From positions 248,001 to 312,000 of the forward strand of contig NC_015943.1 of NCBI RefSeq assembly GCF_000223905.1: a stretch of DNA of 64,000 nt, written 5' to 3'. The stretch comes from Haloarcula hispanica ATCC 33960 (GTDB lineage Archaea > Halobacteriota > Halobacteria > Halobacteriales > Haloarculaceae). Of the stretch, positions 51,838 through 61,755 are shown piece after piece. Under the pieces are notes generated by a model. It had not been told where the DNA came from. It saw only the letters and a list, made by a program, of their open reading frames with translations, and made no database searches. Position 1 is the stretch's first letter. Every line of letters begins with the position of its first letter. Made by a program: the position numbers and the translations under genes.

Positions 51838-53369
51838 TATTCTAGTAGTAGCAGGTTTGGATTTCGCAGGTACTTCTGTATGGAGTTCGTGAACCGTGCG
51901 GCGTCTGCGCCGTCGAGTACTCGGTGGTCGAACGACAGCGATAGTGTCATCACATGACGGGGTTCTATCGTCTCTTCACCATCGGCTTCGACAACCCGTG
52001 GCTTCTTTTTGATCTCTCCCAGTGCCAGGATTGCGCTTTCCGGCTGATTGATGATCGGTGTTCCGTACTCTCCGCCGATCCCGCCGATGTTCGAGATAGT
52101 GAACGTCCCGCCACGCATCTCCTCCGGCGACAGACTCCGTTCTCTCGCTCTCTGGGTTTTTTCGTTAGTTTCCGATGCGACTTCGAGCAGGCCTTTCGCA
52201 TCAACATCCTCGACAACGGGAACCAGCAACCCGGCATCAGTCGCCGTTGCGACACCGATGTTGTAATACTCCTTTTCGACGATTTCTTCGTTTGCTTCGT
52301 CGAGGGAGATGTTTACCTGTGGGTTCTCTTGCAGGGCCGCGGCACACGCTTTCATCACGAACGGCATGTACGTCAGTCGTATATCGTGCTCCTCGGCCTC
52401 CTGTCTGAGGGTCGAACGAGCGTCGACCAGCGCAGTCACGTCGACCTCGTCCTGATGAGTGACGTGCGGGGCCGTATATTTCGACTCCGTCATCGCGGCT
52501 CCGATCGTCTGCCTGATCCCGTTGTACGGCGTCCGAGACTCCGGGCGCGCCGGCTCGTCAGCCGCTGCCCTCTCGGCTACCGCTTCTTGATCCTTTTTCT
52601 GTGCCTGCTGTTGGGCCTCTGCGTACTCTCGGACCGCTTCGAGCGTGACAAAGGGTTCTCCGTCCTTTCGTTCATCAGTTGGGATATTGTCGAGATCGAC
52701 CCCTTCCTCCGCTGCGACGTGTCTGGTTTTCGGGACGGCCACCGTCGTCTCCCGGTCTGCCGTTTTTCTCGCCTGAACTGGGCTGACAGACTGCGTCGAA
52801 GTTGCTTGCTGTTTTTGTTGCTTCGCGGCGGCGGTCCGCTGGTTTGACTGCGCCTGCGTCGAGGAGTGAGAGTCCGTGTTCGCGTACGCGCGGACATCCG
52901 ACTCCGTTATACGCCCCGGAGACGAGTCCGCAATGCTGGAGATATCGACGCCCAGTTCACGGGCGAGACGCCGCACAGACGGCGAAGCGGCGACTTGGAC
53001 GTGCTGTGTCACCGCTGGTTCTGACTGCGTCTCTTCGGCTGGCTGTGTTGGTGCTTCGTCGTCGGTTTGGTGCCCGCTGTCCGCAGTGGCGTCGTCTGCA
53101 GGCGTTTCAGTTCCGTCCGGTTCGTCTTCCCCTTCGACCCGGAAGACGATAATCACGTCACCGACTGGGACTGTCTCACCTTCCGCGGCACGGAGTTCTT
53201 CGACAACACCGTCGACGGGGGACGGGACGTCGACGACGGCTTTGTCGGTCTCGACTTCCGCTACTGGCTGGTCTTCCGAAACTGCGTCGCCCGGCGCAAC
53301 CCGCCAGCGAAGCAGTTCGCCCTCGGCGACGCCTTCACCGACATCAGGGAGTTCGAATTCACGGACCAT
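51837..53369 (-). CDS. 2-oxoacid dehydrogenase E2, dihydrolipoamide acyltransferase
   Basis: Start set at ATG 53369 (MVREFELPDVGEGVAEGEL), 510 residues. It has a lipoyl domain (Lys in VETDKAVVDVPSP, about residue 43), a linker and a first peripheral-subunit-binding domain (SPSVRRLARELGVDISSI). A second one, PKTRHVAAEEGVDLDNIPTD, follows. The catalytic core has the active-site His-x3-Asp in SFDHRVLDGADAARF. It passes acyl groups from E1 to CoA. It is 1 bp downstream of E1beta's stop (gap of 1 bp), forming an operon. Confidence 0.95.
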   Translation of the reverse strand: MVREFELPDVGEGVAEGELLRWRVAPGDAVSEDQPVAEVETDKAVVDVPSPVDGVVEELRAAEGETVPVGDVIIVFRVEGEDEPDGTETPADDATADSGHQTDDEAPTQPAEETQSEPAVTQHVQVAASPSVRRLARELGVDISSIADSSPGRITESDVRAYANTDSHSSTQAQSNQRTAAAKQQKQQATSTQSVSPVQARKTADRETTVAVPKTRHVAAEEGVDLDNIPTDERKDGEPFVTLEAVREYAEAQQQAQKKDQEAVAERAAADEPARPESRTPYNGIRQTIGAAMTESKYTAPHVTHQDEVDVTALVDARSTLRQEAEEHDIRLTYMPFVMKACAAALQENPQVNISLDEANEEIVEKEYYNIGVATATDAGLLVPVVEDVDAKGLLEVASETNEKTQRARERSLSPEEMRGGTFTISNIGGIGGEYGTPIINQPESAILALGEIKKKPRVVEADGEETIEPRHVMTLSLSFDHRVLDGADAARFTNSIQKYLRNPNLLLLE

Positions 53370-53370
53370 G

Positions 53371-54387
53371 TTAGAAATCGACTGTTTCGCGGATGCCGTC
53401 CTGGATACGGACCGCCTGTGGCAGATAGTAATCCTCCAGCGAATGGAGCGGCATGGGGGCATCGAAGCCGGCGATTCGTTTGATTGGCGCTTCCTGATGA
53501 ACGAGCGCTTCTTCCTGAATCGTCGTTGCGATTTCCGCCCCCAGTCCGCCGGTCTTCGGTGCTTCGTGTACAATCGCGGCTCTGCCGGTCTTTTTGAACG
53601 AGTCCGTAATCGTCGCTACATCGAGGGGTGACAGGGTCCGCAGGTCGATGACCTCGACCTCGATGCCATGTGACTGGCTGAGGTTCTCCGCGGCGATCAG
53701 GGCGGGCCGGGTCATTGCTCCCCACGTATAGACTGAAATATCGCTTCCCTCCCGCCGGACAGCAGCCTCACTCAGCGACACTTCATACGGTTTCGTCGGG
53801 ACATCTTCACGGAAGGCGCGGTAGATCAACTTCGGCTCCAGGAAGATGACTGGGTCCGGGTCGTGGATGGACGCCGCCAGGAGCCCCTTCGCATCGTAGG
53901 GTGTGCTCGGTGAGACGACCTTGAGGCCGGGCTCGTGCACGAAGAACGCTTCCTTTGACTCGGAGTGGTGTTCTGGGGCGCGAATCCCACCGCCGTATGG
54001 GGCCCGTATCACCATCGGCACCGAGTACTGCCCCTGGCTACGGCTCCGGAGGCGCGCAGCGTGACTGACGATCTGGTCGAACGCGGGGTACATGAAGCCC
54101 ATGAACTGCATCTCGGGAACAGGCTTCATGCCGGTCTGGGCGAGTCCAATCGAAGCCCCGATGATTCCGGCTTCTGCCAGTGGCGTGTCGATGACGCGGT
54201 CTTCGCCGAACTCCTCGTATAGCTGGTCGGTTGCTCTGAAAACACCGCCGTTCTTCCCGACGTCTTCGCCCAGAACGACGACGCTGTCGTCTTGCGACAT
54301 TTCCGTGTACAGTCCGTCCTGTATCGCCTCCACGAGGGTGAGACGCTGTGCGTTTTGCCCCGTCTGCGTACTGGCTGTCGAACTCAT
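53371..54387 (-). CDS. 2-oxoacid dehydrogenase E1 beta subunit
   Basis: The 338-residue protein matches PDH/BCKDH beta: TLVEAIQDGLYTEMSQDDSVVVLGEDVGKNGGVFRATDQL, FGEDRVIDTPLAEAGIIGASIG, ILQMFMG-like EMQFMGFMYPAFDQIVSHAARLR and HHSESKEAFFVHEPGLKVVSPSTPYDAKGLL. With E1alpha it decarboxylates a 2-oxoacid using ThDP. It overlaps E1alpha by 4 bp. Confidence 0.95.
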   Translation of the reverse strand: MSSTASTQTGQNAQRLTLVEAIQDGLYTEMSQDDSVVVLGEDVGKNGGVFRATDQLYEEFGEDRVIDTPLAEAGIIGASIGLAQTGMKPVPEMQFMGFMYPAFDQIVSHAARLRSRSQGQYSVPMVIRAPYGGGIRAPEHHSESKEAFFVHEPGLKVVSPSTPYDAKGLLAASIHDPDPVIFLEPKLIYRAFREDVPTKPYEVSLSEAAVRREGSDISVYTWGAMTRPALIAAENLSQSHGIEVEVIDLRTLSPLDVATITDSFKKTGRAAIVHEAPKTGGLGAEIATTIQEEALVHQEAPIKRIAGFDAPMPLHSLEDYYLPQAVRIQDGIRETVDF

Positions 54388-55532
54388 TCCAGCACCTCCG
54401 AGAACGCGCCGTCGTCATACTTCTCGCGCAGCCGGTTCAGTTCGTCCCGCTGTTCTTCGAGCCGCGCTGGAACGTCCTCGTACACATGCTCGACGATGTT
54501 GTCCGGACTCGTCTCTGTCTGCTCCGCCGTTTCTATCGCCTCGCTGACTTCTTGTTCGATACTGTCCTGGATCTCACTCTCAAGGTCGGAATCGAGGATG
54601 CCCTCGTTGTACAGGTACGTTTCAATGCGGTCCACGGGGTCGCGGTCGCGCCAGGCCTCTTCTTCCGATTCGTCTCTGTAAACGGACGGGTCGTCCGCAG
54701 TGGTATGCGCACCGAAGCGATACTGGACGGACTCGATAAGCGTTGGGCGTAGCTCTCCGGGACCCGGATTCCGGGCTTTCTCCAGTGCCGCACTGGCGAC
54801 TTTGTAGACCGCCAGCGGGTCCAGCCCGTCGACTCGAACGCCGTCGATACCGTATGCCTGTGCCTTTTCAGCGATGGTTTCGCTCGCGGTCTGTCGCTCG
54901 CGGGGGACCGAAATCGCCCACTGATTGTTGTTACAGACGAACACAGCGGGGACGTCGAACACCCCAGCGAAGTTCAGTCCTTCGTGGAAGTCGCCTTCGG
55001 AGGTCGCACCGTCACCGAGGTGACACAGGACGGCCGTATCGGTCTTTCCCTGTAGCTTGTGTCCCCACGCCATTCCCATGGCCTGTGGAACCTGGGTCGC
55101 AATCGGAATATACTCCGGCATCACGTTGACGTCGTCGGGGATCGCGTATCCCTCTCGATAGCCTCTCAGTGGCTCGAAAAGGGATGCAAGGTCCATCCCG
55201 TGGGCGTACTTCGCCGCGTGCTCCCTGTAGGTCGGGAACAACCAGTCCTGCTCGGCAAGTGCCAGGCTCGTGGCGACCTGTGACCCTTCTTGTCCCGTCA
55301 TTGGTGCGTATGTCGCTAGCCGCCCCTGTCGCTGGAAGCTGATCGCCCGCTGGTCGAAGTGACGAGCGAACTTGATTGTCTCATACAACTCAAGTAACTG
55401 CCTGTCTGAAATGTCCGGAACAGACGCCTGTGGTAAGACATTTCCTTCAGCATCCAGTACCTGGACTAGATCCGAGTCTTCTCTGACGGCCGCTGGCACG
55501 TCCTTGCTTCCTGCTTCGTTTTTCATGTTCAT
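54384..55532 (-). CDS. 2-oxoacid dehydrogenase E1 alpha subunit
   Basis: The 382-residue protein carries the thiamine-diphosphate motif GDGATSEGDFHEGLNFAGVFDVPAVFVCNNNQWAIS (GDG...NN) and the YRFGAHTTADDPSVYR segment. A His-containing active-site loop and the phosphorylation-loop-like TADDPS are present. It heads a four-gene operon. In haloarchaea, pyruvate is oxidised mainly by ferredoxin oxidoreductase, so the substrate may be a branched-chain or other keto acid. The downstream Liv genes favour branched-chain substrates (inference). Confidence 0.95.
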   Translation of the reverse strand: MNMKNEAGSKDVPAAVREDSDLVQVLDAEGNVLPQASVPDISDRQLLELYETIKFARHFDQRAISFQRQGRLATYAPMTGQEGSQVATSLALAEQDWLFPTYREHAAKYAHGMDLASLFEPLRGYREGYAIPDDVNVMPEYIPIATQVPQAMGMAWGHKLQGKTDTAVLCHLGDGATSEGDFHEGLNFAGVFDVPAVFVCNNNQWAISVPRERQTASETIAEKAQAYGIDGVRVDGLDPLAVYKVASAALEKARNPGPGELRPTLIESVQYRFGAHTTADDPSVYRDESEEEAWRDRDPVDRIETYLYNEGILDSDLESEIQDSIEQEVSEAIETAEQTETSPDNIVEHVYEDVPARLEEQRDELNRLREKYDDGAFSEVLE

Positions 55533-55632
55533 TGTTTTCGATGATGTTTTTTGTATTCGACAGACGCTCCCTCAACAGACCCTGATAACCCGAACAGCCG
55601 CTGAGTACGGCTCCCCGAGCGTGTTCAAGGCT

Positions 55633-55801
55633 GGCGTTTTCCACCGGGCACAGGGACCACCTGTGCGCTGGCAGTCTACGCCAGTTTAAATGTCGAAAAT
55701 GTGAAAAATGTAGCTGTGGAAGAGGGCAGTGCCCAATCCATTAACTGCCGGGACAGCTGACCTGCAGGGCAGGCGATAGGGTTCAAGCCCGGATGCATAT
55801 G
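55633..55801 (+). repeat. Dispersed ~170-bp repeat, copy 2
   Basis: Copy 2 of the element at 48679-48850, same orientation, with matching blocks in the same order. It lies 101 bp upstream of the E1alpha start, in front of the whole dehydrogenase operon, so it could affect its transcription. Confidence 0.7.
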
Positions 55802-56195
55802 TGGAGACTGACATGGTAGATACTTATTGTTTGTGCGACACTCGTTCACACGCCACAGTAGTTGGTCCGATGTGAACGGCAACGACTGTTAGTGCAAAGG
55901 AGCGTGGAAGCAGCAAGTAAAGTATAGTTGAATATTAGTTCCATGTGTCATATCGTGTGATAATAGTGATACAAACACCAACTACGCGCTAATACCGACG
56001 AACCGATATAACGAACTGTTGCTAAGAACTAAATATATTCAAATATCTGTAACTTCACTGGATTCGGGGCTGCAGTGTGGCACTCTGTTGGTTGATAATC
56101 GGCCCCGTCAAAGACGCTAGCGCCCGTGCAGTATCTCGCGTCGATGCTACCCCGTGGCAGCATCCAGTCACCAAGCCAGTGCTGGGGGACAGGAG
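55802..56195. other. AT-rich intergenic region
   Basis: This 394-bp stretch between repeat copy 2 and livF is AT-rich (55915-56060). No gene was recognised. It carries 3' flanks of the Liv operon. Confidence 0.5.
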
Positions 56196-56900
56196 CTACC
56201 CGCCGAGGAAGTCCTCGCGCACCTGCTGGTCGTTGAGAAGTGCCTCACCACTGTCTTCGTGTCGATTCTGTCCCTGCACAAGGACGTAGCCGCGGTCGCA
56301 CCGCCGCAATGCCTCTTTGGCGTTTTGCTCGACGAGGAGGACGGCGGTTCCGGCGTCGTTGATCTCGTCGATGCGGTCAAACATCTCGTCGACGAGGTCC
56401 GGTGCGAGGCCTGCACTGGGCTCGTCAAGGAGTAGCAGATCAGGGTCGAGCATGAGCGCACGGCCCATCGCAAGCATCTGCTGTTGGCCGCCTGAAAGTG
56501 TACCCGCCTTCTGTTCTGACCGCGTTTCCAGTATCGGGAACCGGTCGTAAACCGCCTGTAGCCGCTCTTCGGGAAACTGGTCCAGCGTGTATGCACCCAT
56601 CTTGAGGTTCTCCGTGACCGTCAGCGGCTCGAACACGTTGTTGCTCTGGGGGACGAAACTCAACCCATACGAGATGATATCTTCCGGCTGTTCGCCAGCG
56701 ATGTCCCTATCATTGAATACGATCTCGCCCCCCATGTACGTCGTCAGTCCGAACACTGACTTCATCACAGTGGACTTACCTGCGCCGTTCGGGCCGACGA
56801 TGGTGATGTACTCACCCTGTCCGACTTCCATATCGACGTCTGTGAGGATCTGCAGGTCACCGTAGCCGGCGTCCAGTTGCTGTACTGACAGCAAACTCAT
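56196..56900 (-). CDS. livF: Branched-chain amino acid-type ABC transporter ATPase
   Basis: The 234-residue ATPase has Walker A VGPNGAGKSTVMK, the signature LSGGQQQMLAMGRALM, Walker B LLLLDEPSAGLAPD and the LivF-type PILETRSEQKAGTLSGGQ. It starts at ATG 56900 and overlaps livG by 4 bp. It couples ATP hydrolysis to transport through LivH/LivM. Confidence 0.93.
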   Translation of the reverse strand: MSLLSVQQLDAGYGDLQILTDVDMEVGQGEYITIVGPNGAGKSTVMKSVFGLTTYMGGEIVFNDRDIAGEQPEDIISYGLSFVPQSNNVFEPLTVTENLKMGAYTLDQFPEERLQAVYDRFPILETRSEQKAGTLSGGQQQMLAMGRALMLDPDLLLLDEPSAGLAPDLVDEMFDRIDEINDAGTAVLLVEQNAKEALRRCDRGYVLVQGQNRHEDSGEALLNDQQVREDFLGG

Positions 56901-57724
56901 ATTTTCACCTCTTCTCCGAGGTAGGCGTCAAGCACTTTCTCATTGTTTTTCACCGCGTCCGGTTGCCCCTCGGTGAGAACGCTCCCCTGGTGCATAACGA
57001 TGACCGTATCGCAGTTGTTCATGATAACGTCCATGTCGTGTTCGACGAAGAGGAAAGTGTAGCCACGCTCTTTGAGCGTGTGCAACCGGTCGATGAGTTT
57101 CTCCTCGAGTGTCGGATTGACTCCCGCAAGCGGTTCGTCCAGCAGCACCATCTCGGGGTCGGTCATGAGCACGCGCGCCATCTCCAGAAGCTTTCGTTGG
57201 CCCCCTGAGAGATTGCCGGCGGATTCGTGCGCGACGTGCTCGATCTCGAACAGTTCGAGCATCTCCCAGGCCTGTTCCCGGAGCTCTTTTTCCTGTTCGA
57301 CGACCTTCGTTCTGGCTCGCGGGAGGACCGCTCGCCAGACTGCTTCGCCGGCCTGGTTCTGTGGTGCCAGCAGCAGGTTTTCCAGCACAGTCATCTCCGA
57401 TAGCTCCCGTGCGATCTGAAAGGTCCGGACGAGGCCCTGGTTTGCGACCTGATCCGACCGGTACCCCGTTATCTCCGTGTCGTTGAACTCGACTTCGCCC
57501 CCGTCCGGCCGTTGCACACCGGTAATCAGGTCGAACGTCGTCGACTTGCCAGCCCCATTCGGGCCAATCAGGCCGGTGATCGACCCCTTTTCGACGTGGA
57601 AAGAGACGTCGGCGACAGCGGTAATACCGCCAAACGTCTTTCGTAGGTTCTCCACTTTGAGTATCTGCTCTTGCTGTCCCTTTTGGGTCTGGTCGCTCCG
57701 TGCTGAGTGTGCGTTCTTACTCAT
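56897..57724 (-). CDS. livG: Branched-chain amino acid-type ABC transporter ATPase
   Basis: Start set at ATG 57724 (MSKNAHSARSDQTQ), 275 residues; the open frame further up lies on LivM. It has Walker A GPNGAGKST, the LivG-type RTFQIARELSEMTVLENLLLAPQN, signature NLSGGQRKLLEMARVLM and Walker B MVLLDEPLAGVNP. It overlaps livM by 8 bp. Confidence 0.93.
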   Translation of the reverse strand: MSKNAHSARSDQTQKGQQEQILKVENLRKTFGGITAVADVSFHVEKGSITGLIGPNGAGKSTTFDLITGVQRPDGGEVEFNDTEITGYRSDQVANQGLVRTFQIARELSEMTVLENLLLAPQNQAGEAVWRAVLPRARTKVVEQEKELREQAWEMLELFEIEHVAHESAGNLSGGQRKLLEMARVLMTDPEMVLLDEPLAGVNPTLEEKLIDRLHTLKERGYTFLFVEHDMDVIMNNCDTVIVMHQGSVLTEGQPDAVKNNEKVLDAYLGEEVKI

Positions 57725-59024
57725 TGTCGTCCTCGCGAGTCGCCTGTTGTGAGAGGTCAACGCTCGATGCGATTGCTTTTCGATGGCCAAGCAGCCCGTC
57801 CGGATGCCGTTGCATGAGATACACCAGGACGATACCTAACAGCATGAGCCGGAGCGCGGAGATGCTCACGTCCTGCACGGAATAGGCCAGCAGGGGCGTG
57901 ATATCAAGGGTCCCCAGCTCGGCAAGCGCACCGACAAGCGTGTCGGGGGCGTTGCTGAGCTGGAGGTACTCTGCCACGACCCGGCGGACGAACGAGGGTC
58001 CCTCGAAGAGCAGACTCGCGAACAGGGCACCGCCAACGATACTTCCCGTCGGTGAGCCAGTCCCACCGATAAACAGGGCAATGAAAATATAGAACGTCTG
58101 TATCGGCTTGAACATCCGTGGCGATGCATAGCCTCCGGAGAGCCGCCAAAGGATGGCAATCAGGCCCATGAGCGCACAGCCAAGCGCGAAGGTCTTTATT
58201 TTGAACAGGCGCGTGTCTTTCCCCAGTGCCTGCGTGACCTGCTGGTCCTCGCGGATGCTCTTGAGGACCCGGCCGAAGGGTGACTTCCCGATACGGATCA
58301 TCAGCCAGTACAGGAGGCCGAGACAGAGACACAGCACGACCACGTACGCCCAGCCGATGACCAGCGTCTGCTCGATTCCCAGTGGTTCCACGGCGCTGAA
58401 CATCGCCGCACCCAGCGCATTGGGCGCTGGGGCTGTTGCGGCCGGGTCTGTGTAAAAGAGAATCCGGATCGGATTCGGTGGCAGGGACAGGCCCGTCGCA
58501 CCGCCAGTCCCGAATGCGACGCCGGCAATGCGAGTGTTCGCGAACTCCGGGGCACGGAGTGTGAGGCGAACGATCTCCGAGAACGCGACGGTTACGATGG
58601 CAAGATAGTCGGCACGAAGCCGGATCGCCGGCAACGCTGCGAGGCCGCCGACGACCCCAGTCACGAGGATAGCAGCCACAATGGCGACCGGGAGCGGCAG
58701 CCCGAAGCCGGGCGGACTGGCCGTCACTGGGGCGGTCAGTATCCCCATCGTGTACACACCGATCGCCATGAACCCGGCCGCACCGAGATTGAACAGGCCC
58801 GCGTACCCCCACTGGAGGTTCAGTGCGAGCGCTAACATGGCATAGATAGCTGAGAGGAACGCGACACGACGGAGCGTGTTGACGGTACCGTTCAGCTGGA
58901 ACCCGAGGACGACACTGAAAAGCGCGTACAGTCCCCCGATCGCGAGAGCAAGCGCGACAAGCAGGCGCACGTCATTGTTGCCAAGCCAGCCCTCAGCCCG
59001 CGCCTGAATGGAACCCGTACTCAT
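57717..59024 (-). CDS. livM: Branched-chain amino acid-type ABC transporter permease
   Basis: Start set at ATG 59024 (MSTGSIQARAEGWLGN), 435 residues; it overlaps the LivH stop by 4 bp (ATGA). It has about ten helices, with LALNLQWGYAGLFNLGAAGFMAIGVY and the cytoplasmic LKSIREDQQVTQALGKDTRLFKIKTFALG (the EAA-like loop that meets the ATPases). The family's FIGGTGSPTGSIVGG motif is present. Confidence 0.93.
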   Translation of the reverse strand: MSTGSIQARAEGWLGNNDVRLLVALALAIGGLYALFSVVLGFQLNGTVNTLRRVAFLSAIYAMLALALNLQWGYAGLFNLGAAGFMAIGVYTMGILTAPVTASPPGFGLPLPVAIVAAILVTGVVGGLAALPAIRLRADYLAIVTVAFSEIVRLTLRAPEFANTRIAGVAFGTGGATGLSLPPNPIRILFYTDPAATAPAPNALGAAMFSAVEPLGIEQTLVIGWAYVVVLCLCLGLLYWLMIRIGKSPFGRVLKSIREDQQVTQALGKDTRLFKIKTFALGCALMGLIAILWRLSGGYASPRMFKPIQTFYIFIALFIGGTGSPTGSIVGGALFASLLFEGPSFVRRVVAEYLQLSNAPDTLVGALAELGTLDITPLLAYSVQDVSISALRLMLLGIVLVYLMQRHPDGLLGHRKAIASSVDLSQQATREDDNE

Positions 59025-60118
59025 GCCGTCGTCCTCCCACTGAACAGACCCGACGGGCGCACGAGCAGCATGACGATCATAATGACGAATGCCGCAACCA
59101 AGAGGAAGCTGGCTGGAATCCAGACGAGCGCGAGTCGACTCGCGATGCCGAGGATGACCCCACCGACCATTGCGCCGTAGATCGATCCGACACCGCCGAG
59201 AATGACCGCTGCGAACACCAGTAACAGCAGGTCCCACCCCATTGTAACTGTGAGCGTTCCCTGCTGTAACGCGATAAGAAAGCCTGCACACCCAGTAAGC
59301 CCGCCGCCGATAATCCATGTGAGCTTGACGACGCGTTCCGTTGGGATGCCCGTGACTTTTGCGAGGTCTTTGTTCGCAGCCATCGCACGCATGGCCGTGC
59401 CGATCTTGGTGTACTGGAGCAGAATGTGAGTGCCGAGCATCAGGAGTGCGGCAACGACGACCAGCGTAATCTGGTGCCCACCGAACGTGACGCCCGCGAT
59501 GGTAAATTGGGGGATATTGCCGCCTGTCAGCCCGCGACTGTCAGTCAGGAACGAAAAGGTGAGGAAATTACGAAGGAACAGTGCGACACCGACACTGGCG
59601 ATCATCAGCGTCACGCCATCGGCACTGCGCATCGGTTTGAATACGATTCGATCCAGCAAAAGCGAGAGGGCGGCTGTGAGGGCCGCGGCGACGAGCAATC
59701 CAGCCAGAAGCGCCAGTGGGGTATTGACGACGTTTATTCCAAGCTCATTCGAACCGACTGCGATCGGGCCGCCGATGAGGACGAGCGCTTCGACAGAGAA
59801 TTCCCCCAGGCCCGCAATCAGAAACGCCGTCGCCCATCCGGCGAACGCACCGCTCGTAATCAAGTCACCGTGGGCAAAGTTCGCGAAATTGAGGATACTG
59901 TACGTCATCGAGAGGCCGACACCGGCCAGTCCAAGCGACATCCCAAGCACCAGTCCGTTCCAGAGATAACTCATGAGGTCTGTGACGACGATTGTTCCAG
60001 TGCCTAACTGTCGAAGGATGTCGAATACGAGAAACACGCCGATAACGGCGAATATAACGAGTACTGGGCGGTTGTATAGTAGATTCTGTCCACGGCTGTA
60101 GTAGTCTCGTGCCGCCAT
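59021..60118 (-). CDS. livH: Branched-chain amino acid-type ABC transporter permease
   Basis: The 365-residue protein has about nine helices and the LivH motifs: GLVLGMSLGLAGVGLSMTYSILNFANFAHGD, RAMAANKDLAKVTGIPTERVVKLTWIIGGGL and GGVGSIYGAMVGGVILGIAS. It starts at ATG 60118 and is first in the livHMGF operon. Confidence 0.93.
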   Translation of the reverse strand: MAARDYYSRGQNLLYNRPVLVIFAVIGVFLVFDILRQLGTGTIVVTDLMSYLWNGLVLGMSLGLAGVGLSMTYSILNFANFAHGDLITSGAFAGWATAFLIAGLGEFSVEALVLIGGPIAVGSNELGINVVNTPLALLAGLLVAAALTAALSLLLDRIVFKPMRSADGVTLMIASVGVALFLRNFLTFSFLTDSRGLTGGNIPQFTIAGVTFGGHQITLVVVAALLMLGTHILLQYTKIGTAMRAMAANKDLAKVTGIPTERVVKLTWIIGGGLTGCAGFLIALQQGTLTVTMGWDLLLLVFAAVILGGVGSIYGAMVGGVILGIASRLALVWIPASFLLVAAFVIMIVMLLVRPSGLFSGRTTA

Positions 60119-60450
60119 ATTATCGTGCTCTGTACCCAGTGTTAAAAATCTTGATGTAAAATCGTCATAGAATCACAGGGAACCGAAAATATACGCCCAT
60201 TTCATGCTAGTGACACACACGATAATGTACAACATATATCAGACATGTAACTAAGTCAGGCGGGCTTTGCAACCGCAGGCGTTGATACCAGGGTTCAGCG
60301 TTGATACCAGTAGTCAGTACACAACGGCGGGCGCATACGCTCCCGACTTCGGCAGTGCTCGCTTGAAGCGCATATGTATCTATGTCCACGACGAGAAATA
60401 TGAAACCGATTGTCGGAAGGCTCAGTCAGTCGCGAGTCCCTGCTGGCGCG
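60119..60450. other. Intergenic region, promoter of the liv operon
   Basis: This 332-bp stretch is AT-rich just upstream of livH (60120-60240), as expected for a promoter. A 12-bp unit, CGTTGATACCAG, occurs twice close together (60280-60291 and 60299-60310). No gene is seen. Confidence 0.55.
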
Positions 60451-61569
60451 CTACAGAGAATCCGTGACCGTTCCCATCACTTCCAGCGCCTCTTTCAGTT
60501 CAGCTGTGCTCGTGGCATACGAGATTCGCGCCTGTCCCTCGCCGCTCGGCCCGAACGCCTCGCCCGGAACCACGATGACGTCGTTGTCCAGCATCTTCTG
60601 GGTCCACCCGTCCGGGACGTGAGGCATCGCGTAGAACGCTCCCTTCGGTACTGGCGTGTCGAGGCCGATATCCTCCAACCCATCGAGAAGCACGTTTCGA
60701 CGCTCCTCGAAGGCCGACACCATCTCTCGCACCGGTTCCTGTGGGCCGGTAAGCGCCGCTTCGGCAGCGTACTGCGATGGAGCGCTGGCACACGCTTGCA
60801 CGTACTGGTGCACCCGTAACATCCGTTCGATTCGCTCTGAACTGGCCGCCACCCACCCGAGCCGCCACCCTGTCATCGAGTACGTTTTCGAGCACGCGCT
60901 GGCCTGAATTACCCTATCGGAGCTGGCGAACTCCGCCGGTGAGTGGTGTTCACCGTCGAAGACGATCTTCTCGTAGACCTCATCGGAGAGGCAAATGACT
61001 TCGTGCTCATCCGCTAGCCGCGCGAACTCCGCCATATCCCGCTTCGATTGCACCGCACCGGTCGGGTTCGCAGGACTGTTAACGATAAACAGTGACGTGT
61101 TGTCCGTGATGGCATTCTCGACAGCAGCGGGGTCAAGGGTCAGATCGTCCCGGAGTTCGACCCGCTTTGGTTCGCCGCCGGCGAGTAACACCAGTTGTTC
61201 GTAGGCCAGAAACCCGGGGTCGGGGCAGAGCACTTCGTCACCTGGCTGGACGTGGGCTTCTATGGCGACGTGAATCGCCTCGCTTGCGCCGGCAGTGGCG
61301 ATGATGTTTTCGGGCGGTATGTCCTGTCCGTTGTCGGTGGCGTAGCGTTCACTGATGGCTTCTCTGAGTTCTGGAATGCCCTTGTTGGACGTGTATGAGT
61401 CGCCCATCCCATTCTGAATCGCACTCGTCGCTGCCTCCCGGGCGTGTTCTGGCGTTGGGAAATCAGGCTGACCGAGACCCAGGTTTATTGCGTCTTCGCC
61501 TGCCGCCTCGAAGACTTCTCGGATGCCGCTGATATCCATCTCTTCGACGCGTGCTGCGTACTGAGACAT
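60451..61569 (-). CDS. Class I/II PLP aminotransferase, aspartate-aminotransferase type
   Basis: Start set at ATG 61569 (MSQYAARVEEMDISGIREVF), 372 residues. It has the fold-type I PLP pattern: INLGLGQPDFPTPEH, ATAGASEAIHVAI, VNSPANPTGAV, LSDEVYEKIVF and the PLP lysine in SACSKTYSMTGWRLGW. Substrate is not set by sequence; the position between the liv permease operon and the binding protein suggests transamination of branched-chain or related amino acids to keto acids for the dehydrogenase complex at 50.4-55.5 kb (inference). Confidence 0.9.
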   Translation of the reverse strand: MSQYAARVEEMDISGIREVFEAAGEDAINLGLGQPDFPTPEHAREAATSAIQNGMGDSYTSNKGIPELREAISERYATDNGQDIPPENIIATAGASEAIHVAIEAHVQPGDEVLCPDPGFLAYEQLVLLAGGEPKRVELRDDLTLDPAAVENAITDNTSLFIVNSPANPTGAVQSKRDMAEFARLADEHEVICLSDEVYEKIVFDGEHHSPAEFASSDRVIQASACSKTYSMTGWRLGWVAASSERIERMLRVHQYVQACASAPSQYAAEAALTGPQEPVREMVSAFEERRNVLLDGLEDIGLDTPVPKGAFYAMPHVPDGWTQKMLDNDVIVVPGEAFGPSGEGQARISYATSTAELKEALEVMGTVTDSL

Positions 61570-61755
61570 CAGTTCATGAGTATAACGGTATTTGATTATA
61601 GTCTTTCGGTTGTACGACAGGTGCCGTTCCCCCAACCTTGCCAGACAGTATGATGAACATGTTCTATCTGAGCCACGGCAATGGTACAAAACCCACCTAG
61701 ACTGTCGTACTGAGGGGAAATTGTAGTCAGAGGAGAAAGCCCAGCGGTATTTCGG

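Noticed and set aside
57904-58812. 302-aa frame over livM
   Set aside because: Basic and Cys/Arg-rich composition, wholly inside the livM gene in another frame; shadow.
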